A stretch of DNA of 64,000 nucleotides from Bacillus oleivorans (GTDB taxonomy: Bacteria > Bacillota > Bacilli > Bacillales > JC228). The stretch's first letter is position 1, and each line of letters starts with the position of its first letter. Of the stretch, positions 50,643 to 60,203 are shown piece after piece. A program made the translations under genes and the position numbers. The stretch covers positions 434,001 to 498,000 of the forward strand of contig NZ_OAOP01000001.1 in NCBI RefSeq assembly GCF_900207585.1, given 5' to 3'. Below the pieces are notes generated by a model. That model was not told the DNA's origin and did not search any database. It was given only the letters and a program-made list of their open reading frames with translations.

Positions 50643-51720
50643 CGTTCTTATCATTGGAGCTGGCCTGGCAGGACTTGTGGTAGCGTTGGAAACAGCTTCT
50701 AAAGGACTGGATGTAACGATTGTTGATGAATCCATTTTATTAGGTGGTCAATTAAATCAGCAAACCCAAGTTATTCGAAATTTGCCATTTTCATATCATC
50801 CGATGCGGGGGTTTGAATTGGCAAAGAAGTTAACTGAACAAATAAATGCTTTTCCAATTCGATATCTGCTTGGCCATCGGGTCATTGGATTATATAAAGA
50901 CGGGAGCGTCGGTATTACAGATGAAAAGGATGTATTTCCTGTAAAAGCGAAGAAAATAGTTATTGCTACGGGGGCTGCCGAAGGGGCTGTTCCTTTTCCA
51001 AAATGGACACTGCCGGGTGTAATGACAATTGGTGCAGCTCAAACATTAGTTAATAAAGATTTTGTTCTTCCTGGAAAGGAAGGGTTGATTGTTGGCTCAA
51101 GTGATTTTGCAATGGATGTAACCATCCAGCTTCTCGAGGTTGGAGTGAACATAAAAGGCATTGTTGAAAACAATTCCGAACTTGTTGCAAGAGATCAAGA
51201 AAAGGTAGAACAAGTGAAAAAAATGGGTGTCCCTTTTTATTTAAATTCTTTTATTAAGGAAGCAAAAGGGGTTGGCCAAATAAATGAAGTTGATATCCAA
51301 CAACAAGATGAGCTTATAACGAAAGAAGTAGATTTAGTTTGTGTAGATGGCGGAAGAACACCTATTCTAGATATTTTTTATCAATTAGGTTGTTCCTTCG
51401 GTTATCAAGAAAAGCTGGGAGGATGGATTCCCCAGTATAATAACTATTTCCAAACAGATCGTGAAGATGTGTTTTTAGCTGGAAATGCAGCAGGAATTAG
51501 TACACATGGTGTATTACTTTTAACGGCAAAGATAGCTGGAATTAGCATTTGCGAAGTAATGAATGCAATACATAAGGAACAAGCAGAGCAAATAAGGATA
51601 TCTTGTTGGGAAGAATTAGAGCTTTTAGAAACAAAACATCATCCGGCTGCCTGGGAAGGTAGAAAGAACCATATCGAAAACTTTACTAATCCGCTCATCG
51701 AAGATCAATTTATCTCTTAA
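50632..51720 (+). CDS. FAD/NAD(P)-binding oxidoreductase, HcnB / opine oxidase subunit A-like
   Basis: About 362 residues. TDVLIIGAGLAGLVVALETASKGLDVTIVDES is the FAD-binding Rossmann fold, GGQLNQQTQ follows as in HcnB-type subunits, KIVIATGAAEGAVPFPKWTLPGVMTIGAAQ is the ATG and central region, and VFLAGNAAGI is the second FAD motif. ATG 50632 is preferred; GTG 50620 sits within the AAGGAG RBS. It would form the large subunit with the adjacent ferredoxin and DAO subunits. Confidence 0.88.
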   Translation: METDVLIIGAGLAGLVVALETASKGLDVTIVDESILLGGQLNQQTQVIRNLPFSYHPMRGFELAKKLTEQINAFPIRYLLGHRVIGLYKDGSVGITDEKDVFPVKAKKIVIATGAAEGAVPFPKWTLPGVMTIGAAQTLVNKDFVLPGKEGLIVGSSDFAMDVTIQLLEVGVNIKGIVENNSELVARDQEKVEQVKKMGVPFYLNSFIKEAKGVGQINEVDIQQQDELITKEVDLVCVDGGRTPILDIFYQLGCSFGYQEKLGGWIPQYNNYFQTDREDVFLAGNAAGISTHGVLLLTAKIAGISICEVMNAIHKEQAEQIRISCWEELELLETKHHPAAWEGRKNHIENFTNPLIEDQFIS

Positions 51721-51745
51721 ATTAAGAAACTAGGAGGTGAAATAG

Positions 51746-52075
51746 TTGGAAAAAACAATCGTCATTTGTCGGTGTGAAGAAATAAGCTATGAAGAAATTG
51801 AAGAAGTAGTTGAACATGGAGCGAGAAGTCATGATGATATAAAAAGACTTACCCGATGTGGTATGGGACCATGTCAGGGGAAAATATGTTTTTCACTGGT
51901 TGCTGCCATTATTCATCAAAAGACAAAGATTCCTTTTTCGGCTATTCCACTACCCCGGATGAGAATGCCAATTTCCCCTATAAAAATTGAAACATTGTCG
52001 ACCGGAAATTCAACGTTTTCTGCCGTAAAATCAGTATTGGATGAGGTGGAATTGAATGTTGAGAAGGGGGGGTGA
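51746..52075 (+). CDS. BFD-like (2Fe-2S) protein
   Basis: 109 residues. VICRCEEISYEEIEEVVEHGARSHDDIKRLTRCGMGPCQGKICF has the BFD-fold cluster pattern CxC...CxxGPCxGKxC. In most related complexes this domain is fused to the C-terminus of the large subunit; here it is a separate gene directly after it. TTG start, RBS AGGAGGTG. The C-terminal half (PLPRMRMPISPIKIETL) resembles the tail of those fused subunits. Confidence 0.88.
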   Translation: MEKTIVICRCEEISYEEIEEVVEHGARSHDDIKRLTRCGMGPCQGKICFSLVAAIIHQKTKIPFSAIPLPRMRMPISPIKIETLSTGNSTFSAVKSVLDEVELNVEKGG

Positions 52076-52081
52076 AAGAAA

Positions 52082-53155
52082 TTGGAAACCAGCTTTGAAA
52101 CCATCATTATTGGAGGAGGAGTTATCGGAAGCAGTATTGCTTATCACCTTTCAGAACGATATAAAGAAGGCGTTCTTGTACTTGATAAGAAATTTCCAAT
52201 GTCAGGAACATCGGGATCTACTCAGGCTTGGGTATGGGTACATAATAAAACTCCCTCATGGTATGCAGAATTTAGTATGTACAGTGCAGAATTATATCCA
52301 TATTTGTCAAAAAAAATTGGTGACGTGGAATATAAAAGAACTGGAGGACTATCTCCATTTTTCAATGAGAAAGATCGAGAAAAGGCTAAGCTGCTTGCAG
52401 ATTCATATCAGAAAATAGGAATTAAAATTAAGGTATTGTCTAGAGAAGAAGTATTGGAAAAGGAGCCGTATATTAATCCAAATGTTGCGGGAGCCACTTA
52501 TAGCTCAATTGACGGAAACGTCAACCCATTTCGTCTAGTTGACATGTATATGAGGACTGCAAAGAAAAATGGAGTTCAATATTCTACTTATAATAAAGTT
52601 ACCCACATCCAAAAGGTTAAAGGGAAATTTATAGTTACTTCTGACAAGGAAACCTATGTATGTAAAAATCTTGTTCTTGCTGGTGGCACTTGGTCGAAAG
52701 AGCTAGGAAAAATGATTGGAATCAACATTCCTGTAAACCAGCTAAGAGGACAAATTCTTGTCACAGAACCGTTAAAACCCTTCTTGAACTTTACAATTAG
52801 CGGATTAAGACAAGCGAATAATGGAGAGGTTTTAATCGGTTACTCCATGGAGAAGGCTGGATTTGACCGTTCAACAACGCTTGATGTGATTCAGGAAACG
52901 GCTAATATGGCTATTCATTATGTTCCTTCTTTAAGAAAAACAAAAATTGTTCGAGCTTTTTCAGGTATTCGAGCTATGCCGGAGGATGGATTTCCTATTC
53001 TTGGGGAAGTACCAGGGATAGAAAATCTATATGTGGCAGCCACCCATAGTGGTGTGACGCTTTCCCCGCTTATTGGGACATTAATAACGGAACTACTGAT
53101 AGACGGTGATACTTCAATACCAATTGAACGTTATTCAATTAACAGATTTGCATAA
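52082..53155 (+). CDS. DAO-family FAD-dependent amine/amino acid dehydrogenase (HcnC / opine oxidase subunit B-like)
   Basis: 357 residues. TIIIGGGVIGSSIAYHLSERYKEGVLVLDKK is the FAD motif. GTSGSTQAWVWVHNKTPSWY replaces the usual GTSG-AG block, and SGIRAMPEDGFPILGEVPGIENLYVAATHSGVTLSPLIGTLI is the C-terminal DAO signature. This is the catalytic subunit that oxidises a C-N bond of an amino acid, imino acid or opine. It follows the BFD gene by six bases. Confidence 0.88.
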   Translation: METSFETIIIGGGVIGSSIAYHLSERYKEGVLVLDKKFPMSGTSGSTQAWVWVHNKTPSWYAEFSMYSAELYPYLSKKIGDVEYKRTGGLSPFFNEKDREKAKLLADSYQKIGIKIKVLSREEVLEKEPYINPNVAGATYSSIDGNVNPFRLVDMYMRTAKKNGVQYSTYNKVTHIQKVKGKFIVTSDKETYVCKNLVLAGGTWSKELGKMIGINIPVNQLRGQILVTEPLKPFLNFTISGLRQANNGEVLIGYSMEKAGFDRSTTLDVIQETANMAIHYVPSLRKTKIVRAFSGIRAMPEDGFPILGEVPGIENLYVAATHSGVTLSPLIGTLITELLIDGDTSIPIERYSINRFA

Positions 53156-53192
53156 AAGAGATCTGAAAAGTCTGACCAAAAAAGTTCAAAAT

Positions 53193-53224
53193 AAAAAATA
53201 TAATATTATAATATTATATTTTTT
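53193..53224. promoter_or_regulatory. 32-bp AT-only perfect palindrome, second GntR-type operator
   Basis: Six A, then TATAATATTATAATATTATA, then six T. It contains the same TATAATATTATA core as the twin operators at 49519-49548 and lies 38 bases before the M20 peptidase start. It could equally form an AT-rich hairpin, but without GC pairs it would be a poor terminator. Confidence 0.6.
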
Positions 53225-53262
53225 ATCAAGGAAATTGATAGTAAATGGAAGGGGGAATCGAA

Positions 53263-54606
53263 TTGGAAAAAGTATTTCAATATATCGAAGAGAATCAGCA
53301 TTTGTATATTAGTTGGTTAATAGAAGCATGCAATCAGCCAAGTGTATCTGCACAAAATCGGGGAATGCTTGAAATGAAGGAGCTCGTAAAAGCATTTCTC
53401 GGAAAGATTGGGGCAAAGGTTGAGGAACTTCCTACTAATGGTTTTCCGATTATTTATGGTGAATTATTAAGTAATAAAGAAAAAACACTTACTTTTTATA
53501 ATCATTATGATGTTCAACCCGAAGACCCGATTGATCAGTGGCTAAGCAACCCTTTTCAATCAGAAATTAGAGATGGAAAGATCTTTGCTAGAGGTGTAGC
53601 GGATAATAAAGGAAACTTAATTGCAAGAATTTGTGCAGTTCATGCATACCAGCAAGTGTATGGTGAGTTGCCCATTAATCTTAAATTTGTCTTCGAAGGT
53701 GAAGAAGAGATTGGAAGTCCACATTTAGAATATTTTGCAAAGGAATTTCCAGATAAGCTCAAAACGGATGGGATTATTTGGGAAGGCGGGACAAGAGATG
53801 TTGAAGATAAGCGTCTTCATGTAGGTCTAGGCGTAAAAGGGATCTGTTATGTCGAGTTATCCTGTAAGGGTGCTAATACAGACCTGCACTCTTCAGAAGC
53901 GGCAATTATAGAGAACCCTGCCTGGAGACTTGTTTGGGCACTAAGTACATTAAAAAATGAACAAGAAGAAATAGGAATAGAAGGTTTTTATGATGATATT
54001 ACTCCATTAAATGAAACCGAAAAGAAATTTATTCAATCGATTCCTTATAACGAAGCTGTAATCAAGAAATTATATGGGATTGAACAGTTTTTAAACGATG
54101 TGACAGGGGATGAATTGAAAGAAAGATTAATAGCAGAACCGACTTGTACGATTTGTGGAATTGAATCAGGGTATACAGGAGAAGGTTCTAAAACAGTCTT
54201 GCCTTCATTCGCAAAAGTGAAATTAGATTTTCGTTTAGTGCCGAATCAAAAACCGGAGAAAATTGTCCAATTGTTAAGAAATCATTTAGATCGAAAGGGA
54301 TTTACTGATATTGAGATCAAACAATCGCACGGTATGTATCCTTTTAATACGGATCCCAATGATCCTTTTGTTTCTGTTGTTCTCCAAAGTGTTGAAGAAG
54401 TATATGAAGAACCACCCATTATTTACAGAAATTTAGCAGGCTCTAGCCCAATGTACAAAATGTTAAACCAGACGAATATTCCAGCTGTGCAAATTGGTGT
54501 GGCAAATACTCAATCTAGTTTTCATGCACCAAATGAAAATATCTTGATCGATGATTATGTGAAAGGAATCCAAATGACAGCCGCGGTTATTAAGAACTTC
54601 AGTTAG
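53263..54606 (+). CDS. M20-family metallopeptidase (dipeptidase-like)
   Basis: About 447 residues. Zinc and catalytic motifs: YNHYDVQPEDP (His and Asp), FARGVADNKGN (bridging Asp), FVFEGEEEIGSP (catalytic Glu-Glu) and SFHAPNENI (C-terminal His). These match PepV/CNDP-type dipeptidases. TTG 53263 is chosen with AAGGGGG 7 bases upstream; ATG 53245 has no RBS. It presumably hydrolyses the imported peptide, or an N-acyl amino acid, before oxidation. Confidence 0.9.
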   Translation: MEKVFQYIEENQHLYISWLIEACNQPSVSAQNRGMLEMKELVKAFLGKIGAKVEELPTNGFPIIYGELLSNKEKTLTFYNHYDVQPEDPIDQWLSNPFQSEIRDGKIFARGVADNKGNLIARICAVHAYQQVYGELPINLKFVFEGEEEIGSPHLEYFAKEFPDKLKTDGIIWEGGTRDVEDKRLHVGLGVKGICYVELSCKGANTDLHSSEAAIIENPAWRLVWALSTLKNEQEEIGIEGFYDDITPLNETEKKFIQSIPYNEAVIKKLYGIEQFLNDVTGDELKERLIAEPTCTICGIESGYTGEGSKTVLPSFAKVKLDFRLVPNQKPEKIVQLLRNHLDRKGFTDIEIKQSHGMYPFNTDPNDPFVSVVLQSVEEVYEEPPIIYRNLAGSSPMYKMLNQTNIPAVQIGVANTQSSFHAPNENILIDDYVKGIQMTAAVIKNFS

Positions 54607-54663
54607 TTTTACAATTTGAAGTCTGAAGATTTCAAATAATAAAAAATAAAAAGGGGAAAAACT

Positions 54664-56220
54664 ATGAAAAAATTATCGAAGATTTTCTTTGTCCTTTGGT
54701 TGGCAGCCGTTCTTACGCTTGCCGGGTGTAGCAGTGATTCCTCATCTGGTAATGATGGGGGAAATACGGAAGCGGGTGAAGAGAAAACGACTTTAGTGAT
54801 TGCGCAAAGTGCGGATATAACGACATTGGATCCGCAAAATTCATTAAGTACAACGGGTGATCGAGTCTTTAGGAATATGTTTAGCAGACTTTTTTATCGG
54901 GATAGTAATATGGAAATTCAGCCAGAGTTAGTCGAAACTTACAATAATATTGATGATGTAACCTGGCACTTCAAACTTAAAGAGGGCGTAAAGTTTCATA
55001 ATGGTGATCCATTAACAGCAGAGGATGTAAAATTCAGTCTTGAACGTGTCATGAATGACCAATCATTAAAAGAGTATCCTTATTTTACACAACTTTCTGA
55101 GGTAAATGTAATTGATGAACTGACTGTTGAAATCATTACGGATGGTCCAATGCCAACGATCCTGCCGCTTCTATCGAAAAGCGGATCTGATGTTTTGCCA
55201 AAGAAATACTTTGAAGAAGTTGGATTAGAGGAATTTCAGAAGAAACCAATTGGTTCAGGACCTTACAAATTTGTTGAATGGAAACGGGATGATCGGGTTG
55301 TATTGGAGGCAAATGAAGATTACTTCGGAGAAAAACCAATATGGAAAGAAGTTATTGTCAGAGCTATTCCTGAAAGCTCAACTCGTGTCGGGGAATTGTT
55401 AACAGGTGGAGTCGATCTTGCGACAGATATCCCGCCAAATGAATGGGAGCGTATTAATAGCGAAGAAGGGGTTTCATTAGCAACAGGAGAAACAACACGG
55501 GTGATGCTTTTAATGTTACGCCACACTGAAGGATATGCTACTGCAGATCCAAAAGTAAGGGAAGCCATTGATTTAGCCATTAATGAAAAGGCCATTGTAG
55601 ATTCTGTGTTAAAGGGCACTGCCGTTCCAGTTCGCTCACGTGTTCCTGAGGGAGTAATCGGTTCAAACCCAGATTTGTATAATTCTTATGTCTATGATGT
55701 TGAAAAAGCAAAAGAATTGCTAAAAGAAGCAGGTTATGAAGACGGATTAGAACTTTCATTTACAGCTCCAAAAGGCAGATACCCATTAGATGGAGAAGTA
55801 GCACAATTAGTCGTTAGTATGCTAGCGGAAGTTGGAATCAAAGCAAACCTGCAGCTGTTAGAATCTAGTGCATTTTTAGATGTATACAACTCTAAGAAGA
55901 ATGAAGATATGATTATGATTGCTCTTGCAGATGGTTTATTCGATGCATCTTATTCTTTAGTTCACTATACAAAAGAACGTGCTGCTGGACAGACAGATTA
56001 CTACAACGAAAAAGTTGAAAAATTATATCATGACGCTGGCAGAAATTTGAATAGTGAGGAACGGATCAGACAATATCAGGAGATTCAAGCGATTGTTGCA
56101 GAAGAAAGACCACACATATTCTTGTTCGCACAAAATGCGAACTACGGAGTAAGTGACAAAATAAACTTTACCCCAAGACTTGATGAAGTCATTAACTTCT
56201 CGGATGTTACATCAAAATAA
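54664..56220 (+). CDS. Peptide/opine ABC transporter substrate-binding lipoprotein (family 5)
   Basis: 518 residues. The lipobox TLAGC gives Cys22. Family-5 landmarks: DITTLDPQNSLSTTGDRVFRNMFSRL, WHFKLKEGVKFHNGDPLTAEDVKFSLERV, and IGSGPYKFVEWKRDDRV. Binds dipeptides, opines or similar ligands for the DppBCDF-type transporter encoded downstream. Confidence 0.95.
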   Translation: MKKLSKIFFVLWLAAVLTLAGCSSDSSSGNDGGNTEAGEEKTTLVIAQSADITTLDPQNSLSTTGDRVFRNMFSRLFYRDSNMEIQPELVETYNNIDDVTWHFKLKEGVKFHNGDPLTAEDVKFSLERVMNDQSLKEYPYFTQLSEVNVIDELTVEIITDGPMPTILPLLSKSGSDVLPKKYFEEVGLEEFQKKPIGSGPYKFVEWKRDDRVVLEANEDYFGEKPIWKEVIVRAIPESSTRVGELLTGGVDLATDIPPNEWERINSEEGVSLATGETTRVMLLMLRHTEGYATADPKVREAIDLAINEKAIVDSVLKGTAVPVRSRVPEGVIGSNPDLYNSYVYDVEKAKELLKEAGYEDGLELSFTAPKGRYPLDGEVAQLVVSMLAEVGIKANLQLLESSAFLDVYNSKKNEDMIMIALADGLFDASYSLVHYTKERAAGQTDYYNEKVEKLYHDAGRNLNSEERIRQYQEIQAIVAEERPHIFLFAQNANYGVSDKINFTPRLDEVINFSDVTSK

Positions 56221-56238
56221 AAATCTATTCATCCATTA

Positions 56239-56283
56239 AACGAGTGGGGCTAGAAAATGAAATAGAATCTAGTCCCGTTCGTT
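56239..56283 (+). promoter_or_regulatory. 16-bp wobble-containing hairpin between binding-protein and permease genes
   Basis: AACGAGTGGGGCTAGA (56239-56254) pairs fully with TCTAGTCCCGTTCGTT (56268-56283), three pairs being G-T. There is no T tract. It is the third case in this window of a hairpin between a binding-protein gene and its permease genes. Confidence 0.65.
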
Positions 56284-56325
56284 TATCACCTAATTGAAGT
56301 TTCACTTTATGAGGGAGGCGTTACT

Positions 56326-57243
56326 TTGAAAAAGTTTCTGGTCAGGAGATTACTACAAATTATCCCGGTTTTGTTTATCATTTCTTTTGTCGTTTTTGTT
56401 TTAGTTTATTTAGCGGGAGATCCAGTTGCCTTAATGCTGCCAGAAGATGCCTCTGAAGCGGATAGGGAAGCATTAAGAGAAGCGTTAGGTCTTAATGAAC
56501 CTTTTATTTATCAATACTTTCATTTTATTAGTGATTTAGCTAGCGGTAACTTTGGAACATCCTTTCGTTATAATCAAGAAGCTTTGCCTTTGGTATTAGA
56601 ACGGCTTCCAGCGACTTTTGAACTCGCTGCAGCATCCATGGTCGTCGCGATTGTTATTGCCGTTCCTCTTGGTATATTTTCAGCTAGAAAAAGAAATAGT
56701 TTTGTTGACTTATTTATTACAGGTGGATCTGTTCTTGGAAAAGCAATGCCCAACTTTTGGTTAGGTATCATGCTTATCCTGATGCTTGCAGTAAACTATC
56801 AGTTATTTCCTGTCTCAGGAAGGGGCAGCATGGCGCATTTAGTATTACCAGCGATTACGTTGGGCACAGGGATTGCTGCTGAAATGACAAGGCTAATTCG
56901 TTCAAGTATGTTAGAAATTTTACACCAGGATTATATACGAACGGCAAAAAGTAAAGGTGTCAGTGACACGTTCGTAGTTTTTAAACACGCATTTAAAAAT
57001 TCACTTATTCCAGTGGTAACCATCACCGCACTCCAAATTTCACATCTTGTAAGTGGGGCTCTTATTACAGAAACTGTATTTTCTTGGCCAGGCTTAGGCC
57101 AGCTTTTAGTGCAAGCTGTAAATGGCAGAGATATGGCAGTTGTTCAGGCAGCCGTTTTTGTGATCGCGTTTTTAGTTATAATCATTAACCTGATTACTGA
57201 TATTGTTTATCGATTATTAGATCCAAGAATTAAGTATTCATAG
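56326..57243 (+). CDS. dppB: Dipeptide-type ABC transporter permease (DppB-like)
   Basis: 305 residues with six membrane helices. The N-terminus FLVRRLLQIIPVLFIISFVVFVLVYLAGDP is typical for DppB/OppB. The coupling loop is near DYIRTAKSKGVSDTFVVFKHAFKNSLIP, and the protein ends DIVYRLLDPRIKYS. TTG start with GGGAGG upstream. Confidence 0.95.
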   Translation: MKKFLVRRLLQIIPVLFIISFVVFVLVYLAGDPVALMLPEDASEADREALREALGLNEPFIYQYFHFISDLASGNFGTSFRYNQEALPLVLERLPATFELAAASMVVAIVIAVPLGIFSARKRNSFVDLFITGGSVLGKAMPNFWLGIMLILMLAVNYQLFPVSGRGSMAHLVLPAITLGTGIAAEMTRLIRSSMLEILHQDYIRTAKSKGVSDTFVVFKHAFKNSLIPVVTITALQISHLVSGALITETVFSWPGLGQLLVQAVNGRDMAVVQAAVFVIAFLVIIINLITDIVYRLLDPRIKYS

Positions 57244-57254
57244 GTGGTGAAATT

Positions 57255-58181
57255 GTGGAAGCAAAAATCAAGACATCATCATTGGTTGAGACTAATCATA
57301 CAAATGTAAAGCAGAAACCGAGAGCATTTTGGCGTTGGGGGAAACTTTTATTACAAAGTAAAACAGGGACGGTCGGTTTTATCATTGTTCTTCTCGTCAT
57401 ACTTACAGCAATTTTTGCAGATGTAATTGCTCCACATGATCCTGTTAAAAATAATTTACAAGATATGTTAAAGCCGCCCTTTTGGCTAGATGGTGGATCC
57501 TCTGCTTACATTCTGGGTACAGATAATCTTGGACGAGATATTTTAAGCAGGATCTTGTATGGTACTCGAGTATCTCTGTTAGTAGGCGTTTTTTCTGTTA
57601 TTTTGGCAGGGCTGATTGGAATTATCGTTGGTATCATCGCAGGATATTATGGCGGGATGATTGACAATGTATTAATGAGAATAGTAGATTCGTTTCTTGC
57701 TATTCCTAGCATTTTGTTTATATTAGTGGTCCTGGCAGTCTTTGACCCTAGTATTTTTGTTTTAGTCATTGTCATAGGTTTTACAAATTGGGTTACTTAT
57801 GCACGGGTAGTAAGAGGAGAAGTGCTTAGTATAAAAGAACGTGAATTTGTAAAGGCTTCAAAGTCGATTGGTACGAAAAACAGAACGATTATGCTAAAAC
57901 ATATTTTTCCTAATATTGTGTCCTCCTTCATTGTTATTTCGACTCTAAGTATTGCTACCACTATTATTCTAGAAGCCTCTTTAAGTTTCCTAGGATTAGG
58001 GATACAGCCTCCTGATGTTTCTTGGGGAGGAATGCTAACGGACGGTAGAAATTATTTAGCGACAAATTGGTGGCTTGCCACATTTCCTGGTATTGCCATT
58101 ACCGTTACTGTTCTTGGCATCATTTTCTTAGGTGATTGGCTTCGTGATGTTTTAGACCCAAGAATAAAAGGGCGTAAGTAG
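57255..58181 (+). CDS. dppC: Dipeptide-type ABC transporter permease (DppC-like)
   Basis: 308 residues with six membrane helices. Landmarks: ADVIAPHDPVKNNLQDMLKPP, LGTDNLGRDILSRILYGTRVSLLVG, the coupling loop KEREFVKASKSIGTKNRTIMLKHIFPN and LGDWLRDVLDPRIKG. GTG start, RBS AGGTGG. Confidence 0.95.
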   Translation: MEAKIKTSSLVETNHTNVKQKPRAFWRWGKLLLQSKTGTVGFIIVLLVILTAIFADVIAPHDPVKNNLQDMLKPPFWLDGGSSAYILGTDNLGRDILSRILYGTRVSLLVGVFSVILAGLIGIIVGIIAGYYGGMIDNVLMRIVDSFLAIPSILFILVVLAVFDPSIFVLVIVIGFTNWVTYARVVRGEVLSIKEREFVKASKSIGTKNRTIMLKHIFPNIVSSFIVISTLSIATTIILEASLSFLGLGIQPPDVSWGGMLTDGRNYLATNWWLATFPGIAITVTVLGIIFLGDWLRDVLDPRIKGRK

Positions 58182-58197
58182 AAGGAGATGAGGAACA

Positions 58198-59190
58198 ATG
58201 AGCGAAACAGAAACGCTGTTACAAGTGAAAAATTTACACACGTATTTTTTTACTGAACATGGAGTTGTCCCTTCTGTAAACGGTGTTACTTTTTCAATTA
58301 AAAAGGGAGAAACGGTAGGGATCGTTGGTGAATCAGGCTGCGGAAAAAGTGTTACCTCTCTATCTCTTCTCCAATTAGTTGATGAACCAGGAAAAATTAT
58401 TGAGGGTGAGATTTTATTTGAGGGACAAGATCTAACAAAATTTAATAAAAAACAATTGAGGAAAGTTCGAGGCAACAAAATTTCGATGGTTTTCCAAGAG
58501 CCTCTAACTTCACTGAACCCGGTATTTACGATTGGGAGCCAAATAGCAGAAGCGATCAGACTGCATCAAAATGTAAATAAAGAGGAAGCAAAGATAAAAA
58601 CGATTGAAATGTTAAAAAGGGTGGGAATACCAAGAGCTGAAAGACACTACTATTCTTTTCCTCATATGCTAAGCGGCGGAATGAGGCAGAGGGTTATGAT
58701 CGCAATGGCTTTATCTTGTCACCCTCAATTATTAATTGCAGATGAACCAACCACTGCATTAGATGTTACCATTCAAGCTCAAATCTTAAATTTGATGAAA
58801 GAATTGAGCAGAGAATACGATACATCCATTATTTTAATCACTCATGATTTAGGTGTTGTTGCGGAAATGGTTGATCGTGTAATTGTTATGTATGCGGGTC
58901 AAATCGTAGAACAAAACAGTGTATTTGAAATCTTTAAAAACCCAAAGCATCCCTACACGAAAGGATTATTAAACAGCACACCAAAAATTCATCACCTAAA
59001 GGATCAATTAGAATCAATTGAAGGGAATGTACCTAGTCCATTTGAAATGCCAACTGGCTGTAAATTTCATCCGAGATGTCCCTTTTCAACGGAAAAGTGT
59101 CTGAGTCAAGAGCCACCATTATTTCAAATTGAGGGCGGATCAGAAGTTAGGTGCTGGCTTCATGAAGAACATGAGGTGACAAAAGGATGA
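58198..59190 (+). CDS. dppD: Dipeptide-type ABC transporter ATP-binding protein (DppD-like)
   Basis: 330 residues. Walker A GESGCGKS, Q-loop VFQEPLTSLNPV, signature MLSGGMRQRVMIAMAL, Walker B LLIADEPTTALDV. The C-terminal oligopeptide-ABC extension holds Cys residues in GCKFHPRCPFSTEKC, which often bind a 4Fe-4S cluster or metal in this family. Its stop overlaps the dppF start. Confidence 0.95.
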   Translation: MSETETLLQVKNLHTYFFTEHGVVPSVNGVTFSIKKGETVGIVGESGCGKSVTSLSLLQLVDEPGKIIEGEILFEGQDLTKFNKKQLRKVRGNKISMVFQEPLTSLNPVFTIGSQIAEAIRLHQNVNKEEAKIKTIEMLKRVGIPRAERHYYSFPHMLSGGMRQRVMIAMALSCHPQLLIADEPTTALDVTIQAQILNLMKELSREYDTSIILITHDLGVVAEMVDRVIVMYAGQIVEQNSVFEIFKNPKHPYTKGLLNSTPKIHHLKDQLESIEGNVPSPFEMPTGCKFHPRCPFSTEKCLSQEPPLFQIEGGSEVRCWLHEEHEVTKG

Positions 59191-60191
59191 AGGTAATAAA
59201 TGAAGAAAAACAATCTGATGAATGTTTACTGAAGGTGGAAGGATTAAAAAAATATTTTCCTACCTCTTCTAGTTTGTTTGGAAAAACGAAACAGTTTCTA
59301 AAAGCTGTGGATGGCGTTGATTTTTACGTGAAAAAAGGGGAAACATTAGGGATTGTAGGTGAATCGGGATGCGGAAAGTCAACGACAGGGAATACGATCA
59401 TCCGTTTATTAGAACCTACGGAAGGAAAAATCATATTTGATGGAAAAGATATTACAAAACTTCCAGAACGGGAATTGCAAAAAATAAGAAAAGATATCCA
59501 AATGGTTTTTCAAGATCCATTTTCTTCGTTAAATCCGAGAATGAGAGTTTTTGATATTATCGCCGAACCGCTTCGGACTCATAAAGTAGCAAAGGGGAAG
59601 GAGTTAGAAGAACAGATTTATGAGTTAATGGAAACAGTTGGTTTAGATCGTTCTTTTGCCAACCGATATCCCCATGAATTTAGTGGAGGACAGAGACAAA
59701 GAATTGGTATTGCAAGAGCACTGGCTTTGAAACCAAAGTTAATTATATGTGATGAACCTGTCTCAGCATTAGATGTATCGATTCAAGCGCAAATTTTAAA
59801 TTTATTGATTGAGTTACAGAAAAAATTTGAATTAACCTATATCTTTATTGCACACGGTATTCCGGCAGTAAAATATATTAGTGATCGAATCGCTGTGATG
59901 TATATGGGCGAGGTGGTAGAGCTTTCCTCAAAGGAAGAGCTTTTTAGTCATACCATGCATCCTTATACAAGCGGCCTCATTTCAGCCGTACCAGTACCAG
60001 ACCCAACATTAAGGGATAGAAAAAATAGAGTTATTTTAGAAGACGACCTACCCGATCAAACAAATATGCCACAAGGATGCAGATTTTACTCAAGATGTCC
60101 ATTTGCCGCTGAAAGATGCAAACACGAAAAACCAGAATTCAACGAAGTAAAACCGAATCACTTCGTAGCCTGCCATTACCCTCTAAGTTAA
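59187..60191 (+). CDS. dppF: Dipeptide-type ABC transporter ATP-binding protein (DppF-like)
   Basis: 334 residues. Walker A GESGCGKST, VFQDPFSSLNPRM, signature FSGGQRQRIGIARAL, Walker B LIICDEPVSALDV, C-terminal GCRFYSRCPFAAERC. The H-loop reads IFIAHGIPAVKYI, so the usual HDL is HGI, a mild change near the switch histidine. Overlaps dppD by four bases. Confidence 0.94.
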   Translation: MKVINEEKQSDECLLKVEGLKKYFPTSSSLFGKTKQFLKAVDGVDFYVKKGETLGIVGESGCGKSTTGNTIIRLLEPTEGKIIFDGKDITKLPERELQKIRKDIQMVFQDPFSSLNPRMRVFDIIAEPLRTHKVAKGKELEEQIYELMETVGLDRSFANRYPHEFSGGQRQRIGIARALALKPKLIICDEPVSALDVSIQAQILNLLIELQKKFELTYIFIAHGIPAVKYISDRIAVMYMGEVVELSSKEELFSHTMHPYTSGLISAVPVPDPTLRDRKNRVILEDDLPDQTNMPQGCRFYSRCPFAAERCKHEKPEFNEVKPNHFVACHYPLS

Positions 60192-60203
60192 TGAAACGGA
60201 GGT

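Noticed and set aside
53193-53224. Rho-independent terminator before the M20 peptidase gene
   Set aside because: The stem has no GC pairs, and its core matches the operators upstream of the GntR gene; operator is the better reading.
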